Positions 34,763 to 43,903 of a stretch of 64,000 bases of DNA are shown here, in pieces. The stretch is taken from positions 62,001-126,000 of the forward strand of contig NZ_JALGBX010000014.1 in NCBI RefSeq assembly GCF_022808175.1, read 5' to 3'. How positions within the stretch are numbered: position 1 is the stretch's first letter; every line of letters starts with the position of its first letter. This DNA is from Streptomyces sp. AP-93. Its GTDB lineage: Bacteria; Actinomycetota; Actinomycetes; Streptomycetales; Streptomycetaceae. The notes under the pieces were generated by a model. That model was not told where the DNA came from. It ran no database searches and saw nothing but the letters and a program-made list of their open reading frames with translations. A program made the position numbers and the translations under genes.

Positions 34763-35608
34763 CTACAGCTCCTTGCGCGGCTTCTGCTGCGAGACCGCCC
34801 GCTGCTGCTTCGGCGGTTTCACCTTCACCTCGACCCCGCCCCAGAACGCGAGGCCCGTCACGACCACCCGCGGAGCCCCCGGCTCCACCGGGCCGGGGCT
34901 GTCGGTCTGGTCGAAGCCGCCCATCACGCCGATGCCGCGTACGTCGAGCTCGACGCCCGGCGGCACGATGATCTGGATGCCGCCCATGATGGCGACGCAG
35001 TTGATCACCACCTCCCGCTCCGCGAAGCTCGCCTCGCGCAGGTCGAGCTCGCCGCCGCCCCAGAACGCCACCGCGTGGAAACGGGCGGGCACGGTCCAGT
35101 TGCCCTTGCGCTGGAAGCCCGACATGACCGCCACGGCCACGGCCGGGCCCCCCGCCGCCCCTCCGCCCACGATCCGGGCCGGCCAGGGAGTCTCCGACCC
35201 CGCCGGCACCGCCTTCGTCAGCCCGACCGGAGCCACCGGGGCGGCCGCGATCGGGGCCGTCGCGCCGAGCGCCGGCAGATCCCGCGTCAGCGGTTCGAGC
35301 TCCGCGTACGTACGGGACCGGTAGGCCGCGTCCAGCCGCTCCTCGAACTCGTCCATGTCGAGCCGGCCCTCGGCGACGGCGTCCCGCAGCCGGTCCACCA
35401 CCCGCTCCCGGTCGGCGTCCGAAGCCCGCAGCTCCGGCAGCGGCGCCGCCGCCGAAGCAGACGCTGGCAATGGCGCCTGCGATGGCCCTCCGGGCAGCGC
35501 CGTCTCGGGCAACACCGTCTCGGGCAGAGCCGCCTCCGGAAGCGACTCCTCGGACCTCTCGGACCGCGACTTCTCGGGCACCGGCTTCTCAGGCCGCTCG
35601 TCACTCAT
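34763..35608 (-). CDS. DUF1707/LiaF-like surface-stress protein
   Basis: A 281-residue protein. An N-terminal tail with Leu-Pro-Glu repeats (LPEAALPETVLPETALP) leads to a DUF1707 domain (ASDADRERVVDRLRDAVAEGRLDMDEFEERL...AYRSRTYAELEPL in outline). A C-terminal LiaF/toast-rack-type beta domain follows (FWGGGELDLREASF, CVAIMGGIQIIVPPGVELDV). This pairing is common in actinomycetes and is linked to envelope-stress responses. ATG 35608. Confidence 0.85.
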   Translation of the reverse strand: MSDERPEKPVPEKSRSERSEESLPEAALPETVLPETALPGGPSQAPLPASASAAAPLPELRASDADRERVVDRLRDAVAEGRLDMDEFEERLDAAYRSRTYAELEPLTRDLPALGATAPIAAAPVAPVGLTKAVPAGSETPWPARIVGGGAAGGPAVAVAVMSGFQRKGNWTVPARFHAVAFWGGGELDLREASFAEREVVINCVAIMGGIQIIVPPGVELDVRGIGVMGGFDQTDSPGPVEPGAPRVVVTGLAFWGGVEVKVKPPKQQRAVSQQKPRKEL

Positions 35609-35635
35609 GCGGACCAGCCTATGCAGTCACCGTTC

Positions 35636-37276
35636 CTAGCCAGTGTGCAGGAGTGAGTCTTGGACCCATTCATGCTTACTGGGCGCATCCCGAACGGTTT
35701 TGGATGCACTGGGTCGCCGCGTTCTCTTCCCGCTCGGCGACGGCCCTCCAGGGGCACGGTCCGTTGCGGGTGGGCGGTTTCCGTTACGCCTTCGGGTGCC
35801 TGGTCCGGCCTGGGCGGTCCGATGCCCCACACGATCACTCTGGTCGTGTGGGGGCGGTGCCGTCCGACGCCGGATCGGGTGCCCGAGGGCGCGTCGTCCG
35901 ATCGCGATGCCGGCGGCATCGTGACGGGACATTTCGCGGCGCGGGGCGACCAGCGGTTTCTGCCAGTGCTGGCCTCCCCACTTGGAGGTGTAGGCGGGAT
36001 CGACCGCGACGATGGCGAGGTCGTGTTCTTCGGCCATCGACACGAGCCGGGCCTTGAGCCTGCCGGTCGGGATGCCGGAGATGAGCTGCCGGAATCGTTT
36101 CCTGCGGCCGTGCTTCTCCCGAGTCTTCTCGGCGGTGAAGTCAAGGTCTTCGATCGCGATGGCCTTGGCGCCGACACTTTTCGCCCAGTGCAGCAGCCTA
36201 GTGATGGCGTGGCGGATCTGCGCATCGCGGTGATCCGCGGTGCCGGACAGGTCGTACAGGAAGCGGTGCGGGTCACCGACGGGGTTGCCGTGCGAGTCGA
36301 GCCGGTAGGCGGCGAAGTGGTCGGCGTTGGTATCGACACCGACCACGCCCTTCGCACGGGCGGTGGCCAGCGGGACCGTCTGGATGACAGGGCGTTGCCA
36401 GGCTGCGGTCAGATACCAGCGACCTCGTGTGACGTCCAGATGGATCCGGTAGGCCACGGCCCGATTCGCTTCGATGCGCTCGGCCCACTCCGCGCCCCGG
36501 TGCGCGAACGCGATCCGGCAGGCCAGAACGTACCGGCCATGCGCGCTGTTGGCCAGGTGCCCGAGCGGGGCCGGGAGCTTGATGCTGACCTCGCCGTCGG
36601 GGGTCACGCGGATCGTCTCGTTCCCGAACCCTTTCCCGGACTCGCCATCAGCGGCGAGAAACCAGCGTTCGGCTTCCCAGCGGGCACGCCACTGTTGCTC
36701 GGTGAGCTGGGCCGCGTCCAGATGGTGCCGAGTGTTCGCCAGCCGCTTCCCACCCCGGACCACCCGGACCCGGCCCGCCCGCCAGTCGGCCACAACAGCC
36801 GCATGCCGCTCTTCCAGAGCCGCGAGACGCCGGGACTTGCGAAACCACTCGCTCCTGGAGCGGTAGCCGCCGGCAGCCCGCTTGGTTCCCTTCTCACCTA
36901 TTGGGAGGGCAAGGCGGTGGCGCAGTGTCCGGATGCCTGCGTCCAGGTTCTGGATGTGCGCAGCCTGGCAACGCCGGGCCAGGGACCACTGGTCGTGGCT
37001 GGCCTTGGTGATCGCCCCGGCGATCCGCGACGACGACTCCCCCGTCAGCCCCCGCTTACGGGCCGCCCACGTGTCGGCGGAGTGCTCGGGGCCGTCCGCG
37101 CACCGCTGCTTGAGGTCACGGGAAGCCAGAGCGCCCTGATGCGCCCCGACCAGCCGCAGGACTTCCTCATCCCCGACACTCAGGCGCTTGAGACGGTCAC
37201 GTACCGCCACACCGGACGTACCAAGCGCCACAAAGGAGGGAGCGATAGTGCGCAACCTCTTGACCGGCTCAGCCAT
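35636..37276 (-). CDS. TnpB-related protein lacking a visible zinc ribbon
   Basis: About 546 residues. The RuvC triad is intact: Asp in VVGVDTNADHFAAYRLD, Glu in AIAIEDLDFTAEKTREK and Asp in SRHDAAGIAIGRR. The zinc-ribbon stretch is replaced by YTSKWGGQHWQKPLV with no CxxC pairs, so it belongs to the streptomycete TnpB-related group and not the typical TnpB form. A basic, Pro-rich tail of about 85 residues runs to the 3' end, where the guide RNA region would be. The start is uncertain; ATG 37276 is used and a longer frame extends to 37345. No tnpA nearby. It lies between DUF1707 and ABC-2 exporter genes. Confidence 0.85.
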   Translation of the reverse strand: MAEPVKRLRTIAPSFVALGTSGVAVRDRLKRLSVGDEEVLRLVGAHQGALASRDLKQRCADGPEHSADTWAARKRGLTGESSSRIAGAITKASHDQWSLARRCQAAHIQNLDAGIRTLRHRLALPIGEKGTKRAAGGYRSRSEWFRKSRRLAALEERHAAVVADWRAGRVRVVRGGKRLANTRHHLDAAQLTEQQWRARWEAERWFLAADGESGKGFGNETIRVTPDGEVSIKLPAPLGHLANSAHGRYVLACRIAFAHRGAEWAERIEANRAVAYRIHLDVTRGRWYLTAAWQRPVIQTVPLATARAKGVVGVDTNADHFAAYRLDSHGNPVGDPHRFLYDLSGTADHRDAQIRHAITRLLHWAKSVGAKAIAIEDLDFTAEKTREKHGRRKRFRQLISGIPTGRLKARLVSMAEEHDLAIVAVDPAYTSKWGGQHWQKPLVAPRREMSRHDAAGIAIGRRALGHPIRRRTAPPPHDQSDRVGHRTAQAGPGTRRRNGNRPPATDRAPGGPSPSGKRTRRPSASKTVRDAPSKHEWVQDSLLHTG

Positions 37277-37541
37277 CGCCGACCGCCGCGGACAGAGCCC
37301 TGCTCGCCCGCATCTTCGCGGAGCGCTGTCCGTGCAAGCGGGCATAGAACACTGTCAGCCAACTGCCCTCACGGAACCAGCGATACGCACCCTGGGGACA
37401 TACACCCCGCGCACTCGCCGACACCTTGAGATCCATACAGACGACCGTAACGACACTCACCCAAATGGACCATCACTCACAAGAGTGGAACAAAGAACCA
37501 GCAGTTCCCAACTCCGCCCCGCTGCCTCCGCCCCGCCCCCG

Positions 37542-38525
37542 CTACCCCCGCCCCGCGTACATCCGCGCGATCACGTCCTCGATGTCCGGCTCCCGCACCG
37601 ACAGGTCCAGCAGCGGATACTCCGCCGCCACCGCCGCCACCAGCGGAGCCGCCGAAGCGCGCGCCGGGAACGCCAGCCACTGCCGCGCGCCCTCCACCTT
37701 CACCACCCGCGCCCCCGCCACCTCGATCGGCGGGAGCTCGCGCTCCAGGTCCACCACGAGCGTCCGCTCGCTCGCCACCGCACCGTCCGCGCCGCCCGCC
37801 GTGTGCAGCCCGCCCAGCGAGCCGTCGTAGACCAGCCGCCCGTGGTCGATCACCATCACCCGCTCGCACAGCTGCTCGATGTCCTGGAGATCGTGCGTGG
37901 TCAGCAGCACCGTGGTGCCGAGCTCCTCGTTCAGCTGCCGCAGGAATCCCCGTACGCTCGCCTTGCTCACCACGTCCAGCCCGATCGTCGGCTCGTCCAG
38001 GTACAGCACGTCGGGGTCGTGCAGCAGCGCCGCCGCGATGTCCCCGCGCATCCGCTGCCCCAGCGACAGCTGCCGTACGGGTACGTCGAGCAGCTCGGCG
38101 AGGTCGAGCCGGTCCACGCAGCGCTCCATGTTCTCCGCGAACCGCGCCGGCGGGATCCGGTACATCCGCCGCATCAGCGCGTACGAATCCTTCAGCGGCA
38201 GGTCCCACCACAGCGTCGTGCGCTGTCCGAACACCACGCCGATCCGGTGCGCGAGGCGCATCCGCTCCCGCGCCGGGTCGATGCCGGCGACCCGCAGCCG
38301 GCCGCCGCTCGGGGTGAGGATGCCGGTCAGCATCTTGATGGTGGTCGACTTGCCGGCGCCGTTGGGCCCGATGTAGCCGACCATCTCGCCCCGAGCCACC
38401 TCGAAGCTGATCCCGTCCACGGCCCTGACCTGCCGTTTCTCCCGGCGCACCAGGCCCACCCGGCGCCGTACGTCGAAGACCTTCTCGACCTCGTGCAATG
38501 AAATCAGCGCATCCGAATCCGGCAT
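37542..38525 (-). CDS. ABC-2 exporter ATP-binding protein
   Basis: A 327-residue ATPase. Walker A GPNGAGKSTT, Q-loop VVFGQRTTLWWDLP, signature LSLGQRMRGDIAAALL, Walker B VLYLDEPTIGLD, switch His TTHDLQDIEQL. The C-terminal 80 residues resemble daunorubicin-resistance-type ATPases. ATG 38525 lies 2 bases after the permease stop at 38528. It should power the two permeases that follow upstream, forming an exporter of unknown substrate. Confidence 0.9.
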   Translation of the reverse strand: MPDSDALISLHEVEKVFDVRRRVGLVRREKRQVRAVDGISFEVARGEMVGYIGPNGAGKSTTIKMLTGILTPSGGRLRVAGIDPARERMRLAHRIGVVFGQRTTLWWDLPLKDSYALMRRMYRIPPARFAENMERCVDRLDLAELLDVPVRQLSLGQRMRGDIAAALLHDPDVLYLDEPTIGLDVVSKASVRGFLRQLNEELGTTVLLTTHDLQDIEQLCERVMVIDHGRLVYDGSLGGLHTAGGADGAVASERTLVVDLERELPPIEVAGARVVKVEGARQWLAFPARASAAPLVAAVAAEYPLLDLSVREPDIEDVIARMYAGRG

Positions 38526-38527
38526 GG

Positions 38528-39445
38528 CTAGCTCCCCGTACTGCGGTACGAACGGACCCCCGCGCGCCAGGCCAGCGACGCGGGAAGAAACACCACGAAG
38601 GCCACCAGCGGGCTCGCGTACGCCACCCACCCCGGCAGCCCCAGCGGATCGGGCCGGCCCAGCACGTACAGGGCGGGCAGCCAGTTGACGAAGGCGAGGG
38701 GCACGATGAAGGTCACCCCGCGCAGCAGGTCCTTCGCGAAGACGGTCGGCGGGTACTGGAGCATGGTGCAGCCGCCGTAGGTGAAGCTGTTCTGCACCTC
38801 CGCGGCGTCCCCGGCGAGGAACTGGAAGGCCGCCCCGGCCACCATCACCGCGCCGAAGATCGCCGCCCCGGCCGTGATCATCACCGGCACCATCAGCACC
38901 TTCCCGACGGTCCAGTGCAGCTGGTCCAGCTCCGAGACCGCCCACCCCAGCACCGCGAGCCCCTGCACGATCCGCCCCAGCCGGCGCAACGCGAAGCGGT
39001 CGGCCGCCACCTGGGCGAGCACCGGGACCGGGCGCACCAGCATGGTGTCGAGGGAGCCGTCACGGATCCGGGCGCCGATCCGGTCGGTGTTGCCGAGCAG
39101 CAGGTCGGCCAGGCCCAGGGAGGCCGAACAGGACCCGTACAGCAGGGCGATCTCGGGCAGCGTGAAGCCGCCCAGCTCGTCCACGTGCGAGAACATGATC
39201 GTGATCGCGACGAAATCGAGGAGCGTGATGGCCGCGTTCCCGAAGGTCGAGAGGAAGAAGGACGTTCGGTACGTCATCGTCGACCGGATCCACATCGCGG
39301 CGATCAGCCCGTAACCGCGCAGCCCTTCCAGGACGCGGCTGCGCTGCGGGACGAGGAGCCCGGGCTCCACCGCCCTACCGGCCAACGCAGTCACTACGGT
39401 CCGGCCCCCCGGCGCCGCACCGCCCTCCACCACCCGCTCAGCCAC
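38528..39445 (-). CDS. ABC-2 permease subunit
   Basis: A 305-residue membrane protein with about six helices (e.g. ITLLDFVAITIMFSHV, IALLYGSCSASLGLADLLL, VPLAFVNWLPALYVL). GTG start at 39445 overlaps the preceding permease gene by 8 bases. It resembles the DUF990-type ABC-2 permeases that come in pairs. Likely partner of 39438-40280. Confidence 0.85.
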   Translation of the reverse strand: MAERVVEGGAAPGGRTVVTALAGRAVEPGLLVPQRSRVLEGLRGYGLIAAMWIRSTMTYRTSFFLSTFGNAAITLLDFVAITIMFSHVDELGGFTLPEIALLYGSCSASLGLADLLLGNTDRIGARIRDGSLDTMLVRPVPVLAQVAADRFALRRLGRIVQGLAVLGWAVSELDQLHWTVGKVLMVPVMITAGAAIFGAVMVAGAAFQFLAGDAAEVQNSFTYGGCTMLQYPPTVFAKDLLRGVTFIVPLAFVNWLPALYVLGRPDPLGLPGWVAYASPLVAFVVFLPASLAWRAGVRSYRSTGS

Positions 39446-40280
39446 CCTGAACCACCACCTTCCGCGTCGCCGCCGACTGCACCAGCCGCCCCAGCCCGAG
39501 CAGCACCACCGCCCACGCGGCCTGGAAGCCCAGCGCCCCCGCCGTCCCCGCGGCCCCCTCGACGCCCCCGCCCCCACCCCCGCCGAGCAGCACGTCCACC
39601 GGCACCTGGAGCATCGCCGCCCAGGGCAGGGCGCGTACGAACTCCCCGAAGCCGCCCGGGAACACGGTCAGCGGCAGCAGCATCCCGGAGAAGAAGACGG
39701 TGACGACCGTGGCCATCAGGTTGATCCCGGCGCCGTCCATCAGCCAGAAGGCCGCCAGCCCCAGCAAGTAGCGCAGCGCGAAGCTCACCACCAGCCCGAG
39801 GAACACCGAAACCATGAAGAGCAGCCAGCGCAGCGGGGCGGTGGGCAGCGCCAGTTGGAAGGCGAGCCCGCCGATCACCAGCGGCACTACGCCGCGGCCC
39901 AGGAGTTGAAACGCCGCCCGGCCCAGGTCACCCGCGAGCCACCACGCCTGGAGATCGGCCGGACGGTACAGGTCGACGGCGATGTCACCCGTACGGACGC
40001 GCTCTTGGAACTCCTCCTGGAACCCGCCGCCGATCAGCGCCCCGGCGGCGAGCAGCGCCTGACTGACCCACATGAACGTGAGGGCCTCGGACTGGTCGTA
40101 GCCGCCGAGCCCGGGCCGCTCGTCCCAGAGCGCGATGTACGTGTAGGCCAGGATGAAGCCGAACACGGTGTTGGTGAACACCCCGGCCGCAGTGGCCGTC
40201 CCGTAGGTGGCGTACCTGCGAAACCCCCCGGCGGCGACCGCCCCGTAGAGCCCGGCTCGCCCGGCCATCGGCTGGCGCAC
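39438..40280 (-). CDS. ABC-2 permease subunit
   Basis: A 280-residue membrane protein with about six helices (AAGVFTNTVFGFILAYTYIALW, LLFMVSVFLGLVVSFALRY, NLMATVVTVFFSGMLLPL). The start is GTG 40280 with GGAGG 7 bases upstream; ATG 40268 is internal. A poly-Gly run (GGGGGGGVEG) lies in a loop near the C-terminus. First gene of the three-gene exporter. Confidence 0.85.
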   Translation of the reverse strand: MRQPMAGRAGLYGAVAAGGFRRYATYGTATAAGVFTNTVFGFILAYTYIALWDERPGLGGYDQSEALTFMWVSQALLAAGALIGGGFQEEFQERVRTGDIAVDLYRPADLQAWWLAGDLGRAAFQLLGRGVVPLVIGGLAFQLALPTAPLRWLLFMVSVFLGLVVSFALRYLLGLAAFWLMDGAGINLMATVVTVFFSGMLLPLTVFPGGFGEFVRALPWAAMLQVPVDVLLGGGGGGGVEGAAGTAGALGFQAAWAVVLLGLGRLVQSAATRKVVVQGG

Positions 40281-40482
40281 CCCATCCCCTCCGTTTCCCG
40301 AATCGTTGCTGCGTCGTTCCGTTGCTGCGTCGTTCCTACGTCGGCCAAAGCGCGCGAGCTTAGTGCGGAGGGGCGATCCACGCGAACGAATTACGCCCGT
40401 CCGGAGCGGAACCGGCGGCCATCGGGTAGACAGCATGAGGTACAGATGTGGATATTTCGTACGGCGCCGAGGAGTCCCGGAG

Positions 40483-42981
40483 ATGAGCGACCCGTCACCA
40501 CCGCCCGGCTGGACGCCTCGCGATCCCGACACCCCCGACGGGCAGCAGGCCACCGGCGCCGGCGCGGCCCCGCACCCCGGAGCACCACCCACGGCCAAGG
40601 ACGCGAAGAAGGCGAACAAGACGGAGAAACAACAGGCGAAGGCGGCCAAGAAGGCCAAGCGCAAGCGCACCGGCTGGCGCCGCCTCCTCCCGACCTGGCG
40701 CATGCTCCTGGGCGCCTTCCTCCTACTCGCCCTCCTCATCGGCGGCGCCCTCGTGGCCGGCTACCTGCTGGTCCACATCCCGCCCGCCAACGCGGCCGCC
40801 ACGGCGCAGTCCAACGTCTACCTCTACACCGACGGCACCCAGCTCGCCCGCGACGGCGAGGTCAACCGCGTCAACGTGCCGCTCTCCCAGATCCCCCGGA
40901 CCGTCCAGGAAGCCGTACTCGCCGCCGAGGACCGCGACTTCCACTCCGAACGGGCGGTGGACCCCGCGGCGATGCTGCGCGCCGCCTGGAACACCGCGAC
41001 CGGCAAGGGCACCCAGTCCGGATCGACCATCACCCAGCAGTACGTCAAGAACTACTACCTGGGCCAGGAACAGACGATCAAGCGGAAGGTGAAGGAGTTC
41101 TTCATCGCGATCAAGCTCGGTCGTGAGAAGTCGAAGAACTACATCCTCGAGGGGTACCTGAACACCAGCTACTTCGGCCGCAACGCCTACGGCATCCAGG
41201 CCGCGTCCCAGGCCTATTACGGCAAGGACGTCGGCAAACTCAACCCCGCCGAGGGCGCCTACCTCGCCACCCTCCTCAACTCCCCCAGCGCCTTCGACGT
41301 CGTCGCCCACCCCCAGGGCCGCGGCCGCGCCCTCGCCCGCTGGAACTACGTACTCGACGGCATGGTCAAAAAGGGCTGGATGACGCCCGCCGAACGCGCC
41401 GCCACCCAGTTCCCCGAGCCCGGCAAGGTCCGCCCGGCCGCCGGCCTCTCCGGACAGCGCGGCTACCTCGTCGAGGCCATCAAGGACTACATCGCCGAGA
41501 ACAAGATCCTCGACGACAAGACCCTCGCCGAGGGCGGCTACCGCATCACCACCACCATCGACAAGACCCGCCAGACCGCCATGGTCGACGCCGTCAACGA
41601 CAAGATGGTCAGCAAGCTCGACCCCGCGAATCGCAAGGCCGACCGCGTCGTCCGCACCGGAGCCGTCTCCATCGACCCGGCCACCGGCAAGGTCGTCGCC
41701 ATGTACGGCGGCATCGACTACACCAAGCAGTACGTCAACAACGCCACCCGGCACGACTACCAAGTGGCCTCCACCTTCAAGCCGTTCGTCTTCGCCTCCG
41801 CCGTACAGAACGGCTCGCGCACCCAGGACGGCCGCACGATCACCCCGTACACGATCTACAACGGCGACAACAAGCGGCCCGTCGTCGGCAGCCGCATCCC
41901 CTACAACCCCGAGAACGAGGGACAGCTCAGCTACGGCAACATCACCGTCAACACCGCCACCGACCTCTCCGTCAACTCCGTCTTCGCCCAGATGGTCGTC
42001 GACGTCGGCACCGACAAGGTCAAGCAGACCGCCATCGCCCTCGGCATCCCCGAGAACACCCCGAACTTCGACCCGGGGCCGGCCATGGCGCTGGGCACCA
42101 TGCAGGCCAGCGTCCTGGACATGACCCAGGCCTACGCGACCCTGGCCGACCACGGCCGCCGCACCCCGTACACCTTCGTGGAGAAGATCACCAAGGAGGG
42201 GGACACCGTCCCGCTCCCGGCGCGCGACCCCGCCCAGGCCGTCAGCCGCGAAGCCGCCGACACCACCACGTCCATGCTGGTCAGCGTCGTGGACAACGGC
42301 ACCGGCACGGCCGCCCTGGCCGCCGGCCACCCGGCCGCCGGCAAGACGGGGACCGGCGAACTGGACCGCTCGGCCTGGTTCGCGGCGTACACCCCGGACC
42401 TGGTCACGGTCGTCTCGATGATGGGCCAGGACCCGGACACCGGCGCCCTGGAATCCCTCTACGGAGCCCTGGGCGAGGCCCGCATCGGAGGCGGCGGCTA
42501 CCCGGCCCGGATCTGGGCCCAGTACACGAAGACGGCCCTGACCGACAGCGACCCCGTCGACTTCGACCTGGAACTCATGCCGGGCGCCAACCAGCCCCCG
42601 CCGCCCCCGCCCGTGAACCCGGACCCGACCCCCTCCCAGGAGGAAACCCCGGGCGACCGCCCCTCGAACCGGCCGGGCCGCCCGACGCGGACTCCGTCGA
42701 CGGGCGGACAGACGAACGGAGGCCAGACGGACGGAGGCCAGACGAACGGCGGGCAGACGAACGGAGGCCAGACAAACGGAGGCCAGAACACGGGAGGCCA
42801 AACCACCGGCGGTCAGACCACGGGAGGCCAAACCACCGGCGGTCAGACCACGGGCGGCCAGACCGACGGCGGCCAGAACACCGGCGGCCAGACCGACGGC
42901 GGCGCCACGACCGGCACCACGACGGGCACCCAGGGCGGCACCACCGAAGGCCTGCGCCCACCGGCGGACCTCCTGGAGTAA
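40483..42981 (+). CDS. Class A penicillin-binding protein (glycosyltransferase/transpeptidase)
   Basis: An 832-residue bifunctional peptidoglycan synthase. A cytosolic Lys/Ala-rich tail (about 75 residues) precedes the single membrane helix (MLLGAFLLLALLIGGALVAG). The GT51 domain has the catalytic Glu region VLAAEDRDFHSE, the motif GSTITQQYVKNYYL and KSKNYILEGYLNTSYFG. The transpeptidase has ASTFKPF (SxxK), DLSVNSVF (SxN) and GKTGTGE (KTG). The last 130 residues are Pro-rich then a long GGQT repeat (42701-42905). ATG 40483 follows GGAG by 8 bases. Confidence 0.95.
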   Translation: MSDPSPPPGWTPRDPDTPDGQQATGAGAAPHPGAPPTAKDAKKANKTEKQQAKAAKKAKRKRTGWRRLLPTWRMLLGAFLLLALLIGGALVAGYLLVHIPPANAAATAQSNVYLYTDGTQLARDGEVNRVNVPLSQIPRTVQEAVLAAEDRDFHSERAVDPAAMLRAAWNTATGKGTQSGSTITQQYVKNYYLGQEQTIKRKVKEFFIAIKLGREKSKNYILEGYLNTSYFGRNAYGIQAASQAYYGKDVGKLNPAEGAYLATLLNSPSAFDVVAHPQGRGRALARWNYVLDGMVKKGWMTPAERAATQFPEPGKVRPAAGLSGQRGYLVEAIKDYIAENKILDDKTLAEGGYRITTTIDKTRQTAMVDAVNDKMVSKLDPANRKADRVVRTGAVSIDPATGKVVAMYGGIDYTKQYVNNATRHDYQVASTFKPFVFASAVQNGSRTQDGRTITPYTIYNGDNKRPVVGSRIPYNPENEGQLSYGNITVNTATDLSVNSVFAQMVVDVGTDKVKQTAIALGIPENTPNFDPGPAMALGTMQASVLDMTQAYATLADHGRRTPYTFVEKITKEGDTVPLPARDPAQAVSREAADTTTSMLVSVVDNGTGTAALAAGHPAAGKTGTGELDRSAWFAAYTPDLVTVVSMMGQDPDTGALESLYGALGEARIGGGGYPARIWAQYTKTALTDSDPVDFDLELMPGANQPPPPPPVNPDPTPSQEETPGDRPSNRPGRPTRTPSTGGQTNGGQTDGGQTNGGQTNGGQTNGGQNTGGQTTGGQTTGGQTTGGQTTGGQTDGGQNTGGQTDGGATTGTTTGTQGGTTEGLRPPADLLE
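42701..42905 (+). repeat. GGQTx/GGQTN/GGQTT coding repeat in the PBP tail
   Basis: About 13 in-frame 15-bp units coding GGQTN, GGQTD, GGQTT or GGQNT, highly similar at DNA level so copy number can change by slippage. They form a flexible Gly/Gln/Thr tail outside the membrane. Confidence 0.9.
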
Positions 42982-42998
42982 CCCAGTGAGCCGGTGAC

Positions 42999-43319
42999 TC
43001 AGTGACCGGAGGTCGCCTTCAGCCCGACGACGGCGGCCAGCAGCAGACAGATGAAGAAGATTCGGGCGGCGGTGACGGGCTCCCCCATGGCGACCATCCC
43101 GACCACCGCCGCACCGGCCGCACCGATGCCGACCCACACGCCGTACGCCGTACCGATCGGCAGGGTCTTGACCGCGATCGACAGCAGCACCATGCTCGCC
43201 ACGATGCCGGCGCCCGTGAACACGCTTGGCCAGAACCGGGTGAATCCCTCGGTGAACTTCATGCCGATCGACCAAGCGACTTCGATCAGACCGGCGACGA
43301 TGAGCAGAACCCAGGCCAT
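42999..43319 (-). CDS. gdx: Gdx/SugE-type guanidinium exporter (SMR family)
   Basis: A 106-residue four-helix small multidrug resistance family protein. The Gdx signature is LIEVAWSIGMKF: the essential membrane Glu in helix 1 followed by Trp, as in guanidinium exporters. ATG 43319 lies 8 bases after GGAGG. Upstream is a guanidine-III riboswitch (43354-43420), which makes guanidinium/H+ exchange the likely function. The gene is convergent with the PBP gene. Confidence 0.93.
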   Translation of the reverse strand: MAWVLLIVAGLIEVAWSIGMKFTEGFTRFWPSVFTGAGIVASMVLLSIAVKTLPIGTAYGVWVGIGAAGAAVVGMVAMGEPVTAARIFFICLLLAAVVGLKATSGH

Positions 43320-43353
43320 GACAGGCACCTCCGGAACGAGAGCGGAACGGGGT

Positions 43354-43420
43354 GCGTCGTCTTGTCATGCAGCCACTGGCCACTGGCCAAGGGCGACCCG
43401 GTACGGCGCGTCTCGTCGGG
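43354..43420 (-). promoter_or_regulatory. Guanidine-III (mini-ykkC-related) riboswitch
   Basis: On the minus strand CCCGACGAGACGCGCCGTAC begins at 43420, followed by CGGGTC, a variable hairpin insertion and GACAAGACGACGC, ending at 43354. This matches the Thermobifida guanidine-III aptamer core: CCGG-type P1, ACGAG, GCGCCGU, and GACAAGACGGCGC, with one changed base in the pseudoknot strand. About 16 bases separate it from the GGAGG of gdx. Guanidine binding would expose or terminate expression; the mechanism is not seen. Confidence 0.85.
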
Positions 43421-43451
43421 GGTTCCTCCCTACCGTAGCAAAACCGAACGA

Positions 43452-43483
43452 AAAGGGCCGGTGACGATGGTCACCGGCCCTTT
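43452..43483. terminator. Terminator between the GroES-like and gdx genes
   Basis: Perfect 14-bp arms (AAAGGGCCGGTGAC, 43452-43465, and 43470-43483) with loop GATG. It should stop transcription of the GroES-like gene before the riboswitch region. Confidence 0.85.
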
Positions 43484-43512
43484 CCTCACTCTGCTCGGGG
43501 GCTACTCGGGGG

Positions 43513-43857
43513 CTAGAGGTAGAGCCCCGTGGAGTCCTCGGACCCCTCCAGCCGCTCGGCGGCCACGGCGTGCAGGTCCCGCTCCCGCATCAGCAGGTAC
43601 GTCGCCCCGCGCACCTCCACCTCGGCCCGCTCCTCGGGGTCGTACAGCACCCGGTCCCCCGGCTCGACCGTCCGTACGTTCTGCCCGACCGCGACCACCT
43701 CGGCCCAGGCCAGCCGCTTGCCGACCGCGGCCGTCGCCGGGATCAGGATGCCGCCGCCCGAGCGGCGCTCACCCTCCGGCGAATCGGATTTCACGAGCAC
43801 GCGGTCGTGCAGCATGCGGATGGGCAGCTTGTCGTGGGTAGTGGTGTTCTCGCTCAC
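43513..43857 (-). CDS. GroES-like chaperonin family protein
   Basis: A 114-residue protein with the GroES fold: IRMLHDRVLVKSDSPEGERRSGGGILIP, WAEVVAVGQNVRTVEPGDRVLY. The mobile loop (ERRSGGGILIP) is present, but the rest differs from housekeeping GroES, so it is an accessory copy. GTG start at 43857. Whether it binds GroEL is unknown. Confidence 0.85.
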   Translation of the reverse strand: MSENTTTHDKLPIRMLHDRVLVKSDSPEGERRSGGGILIPATAAVGKRLAWAEVVAVGQNVRTVEPGDRVLYDPEERAEVEVRGATYLLMRERDLHAVAAERLEGSEDSTGLYL

Positions 43858-43903
43858 GGCCCGAACCTACCCGCCCACACCCGCCCCGCACCCCGCAGGG
43901 TCA

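Noticed and set aside
40306..40483. N-terminal extension of the penicillin-binding protein to 40306
   Set aside because: It adds 59 non-conserved residues and lacks a ribosome site; ATG 40483 follows GGAG by 8 bases.
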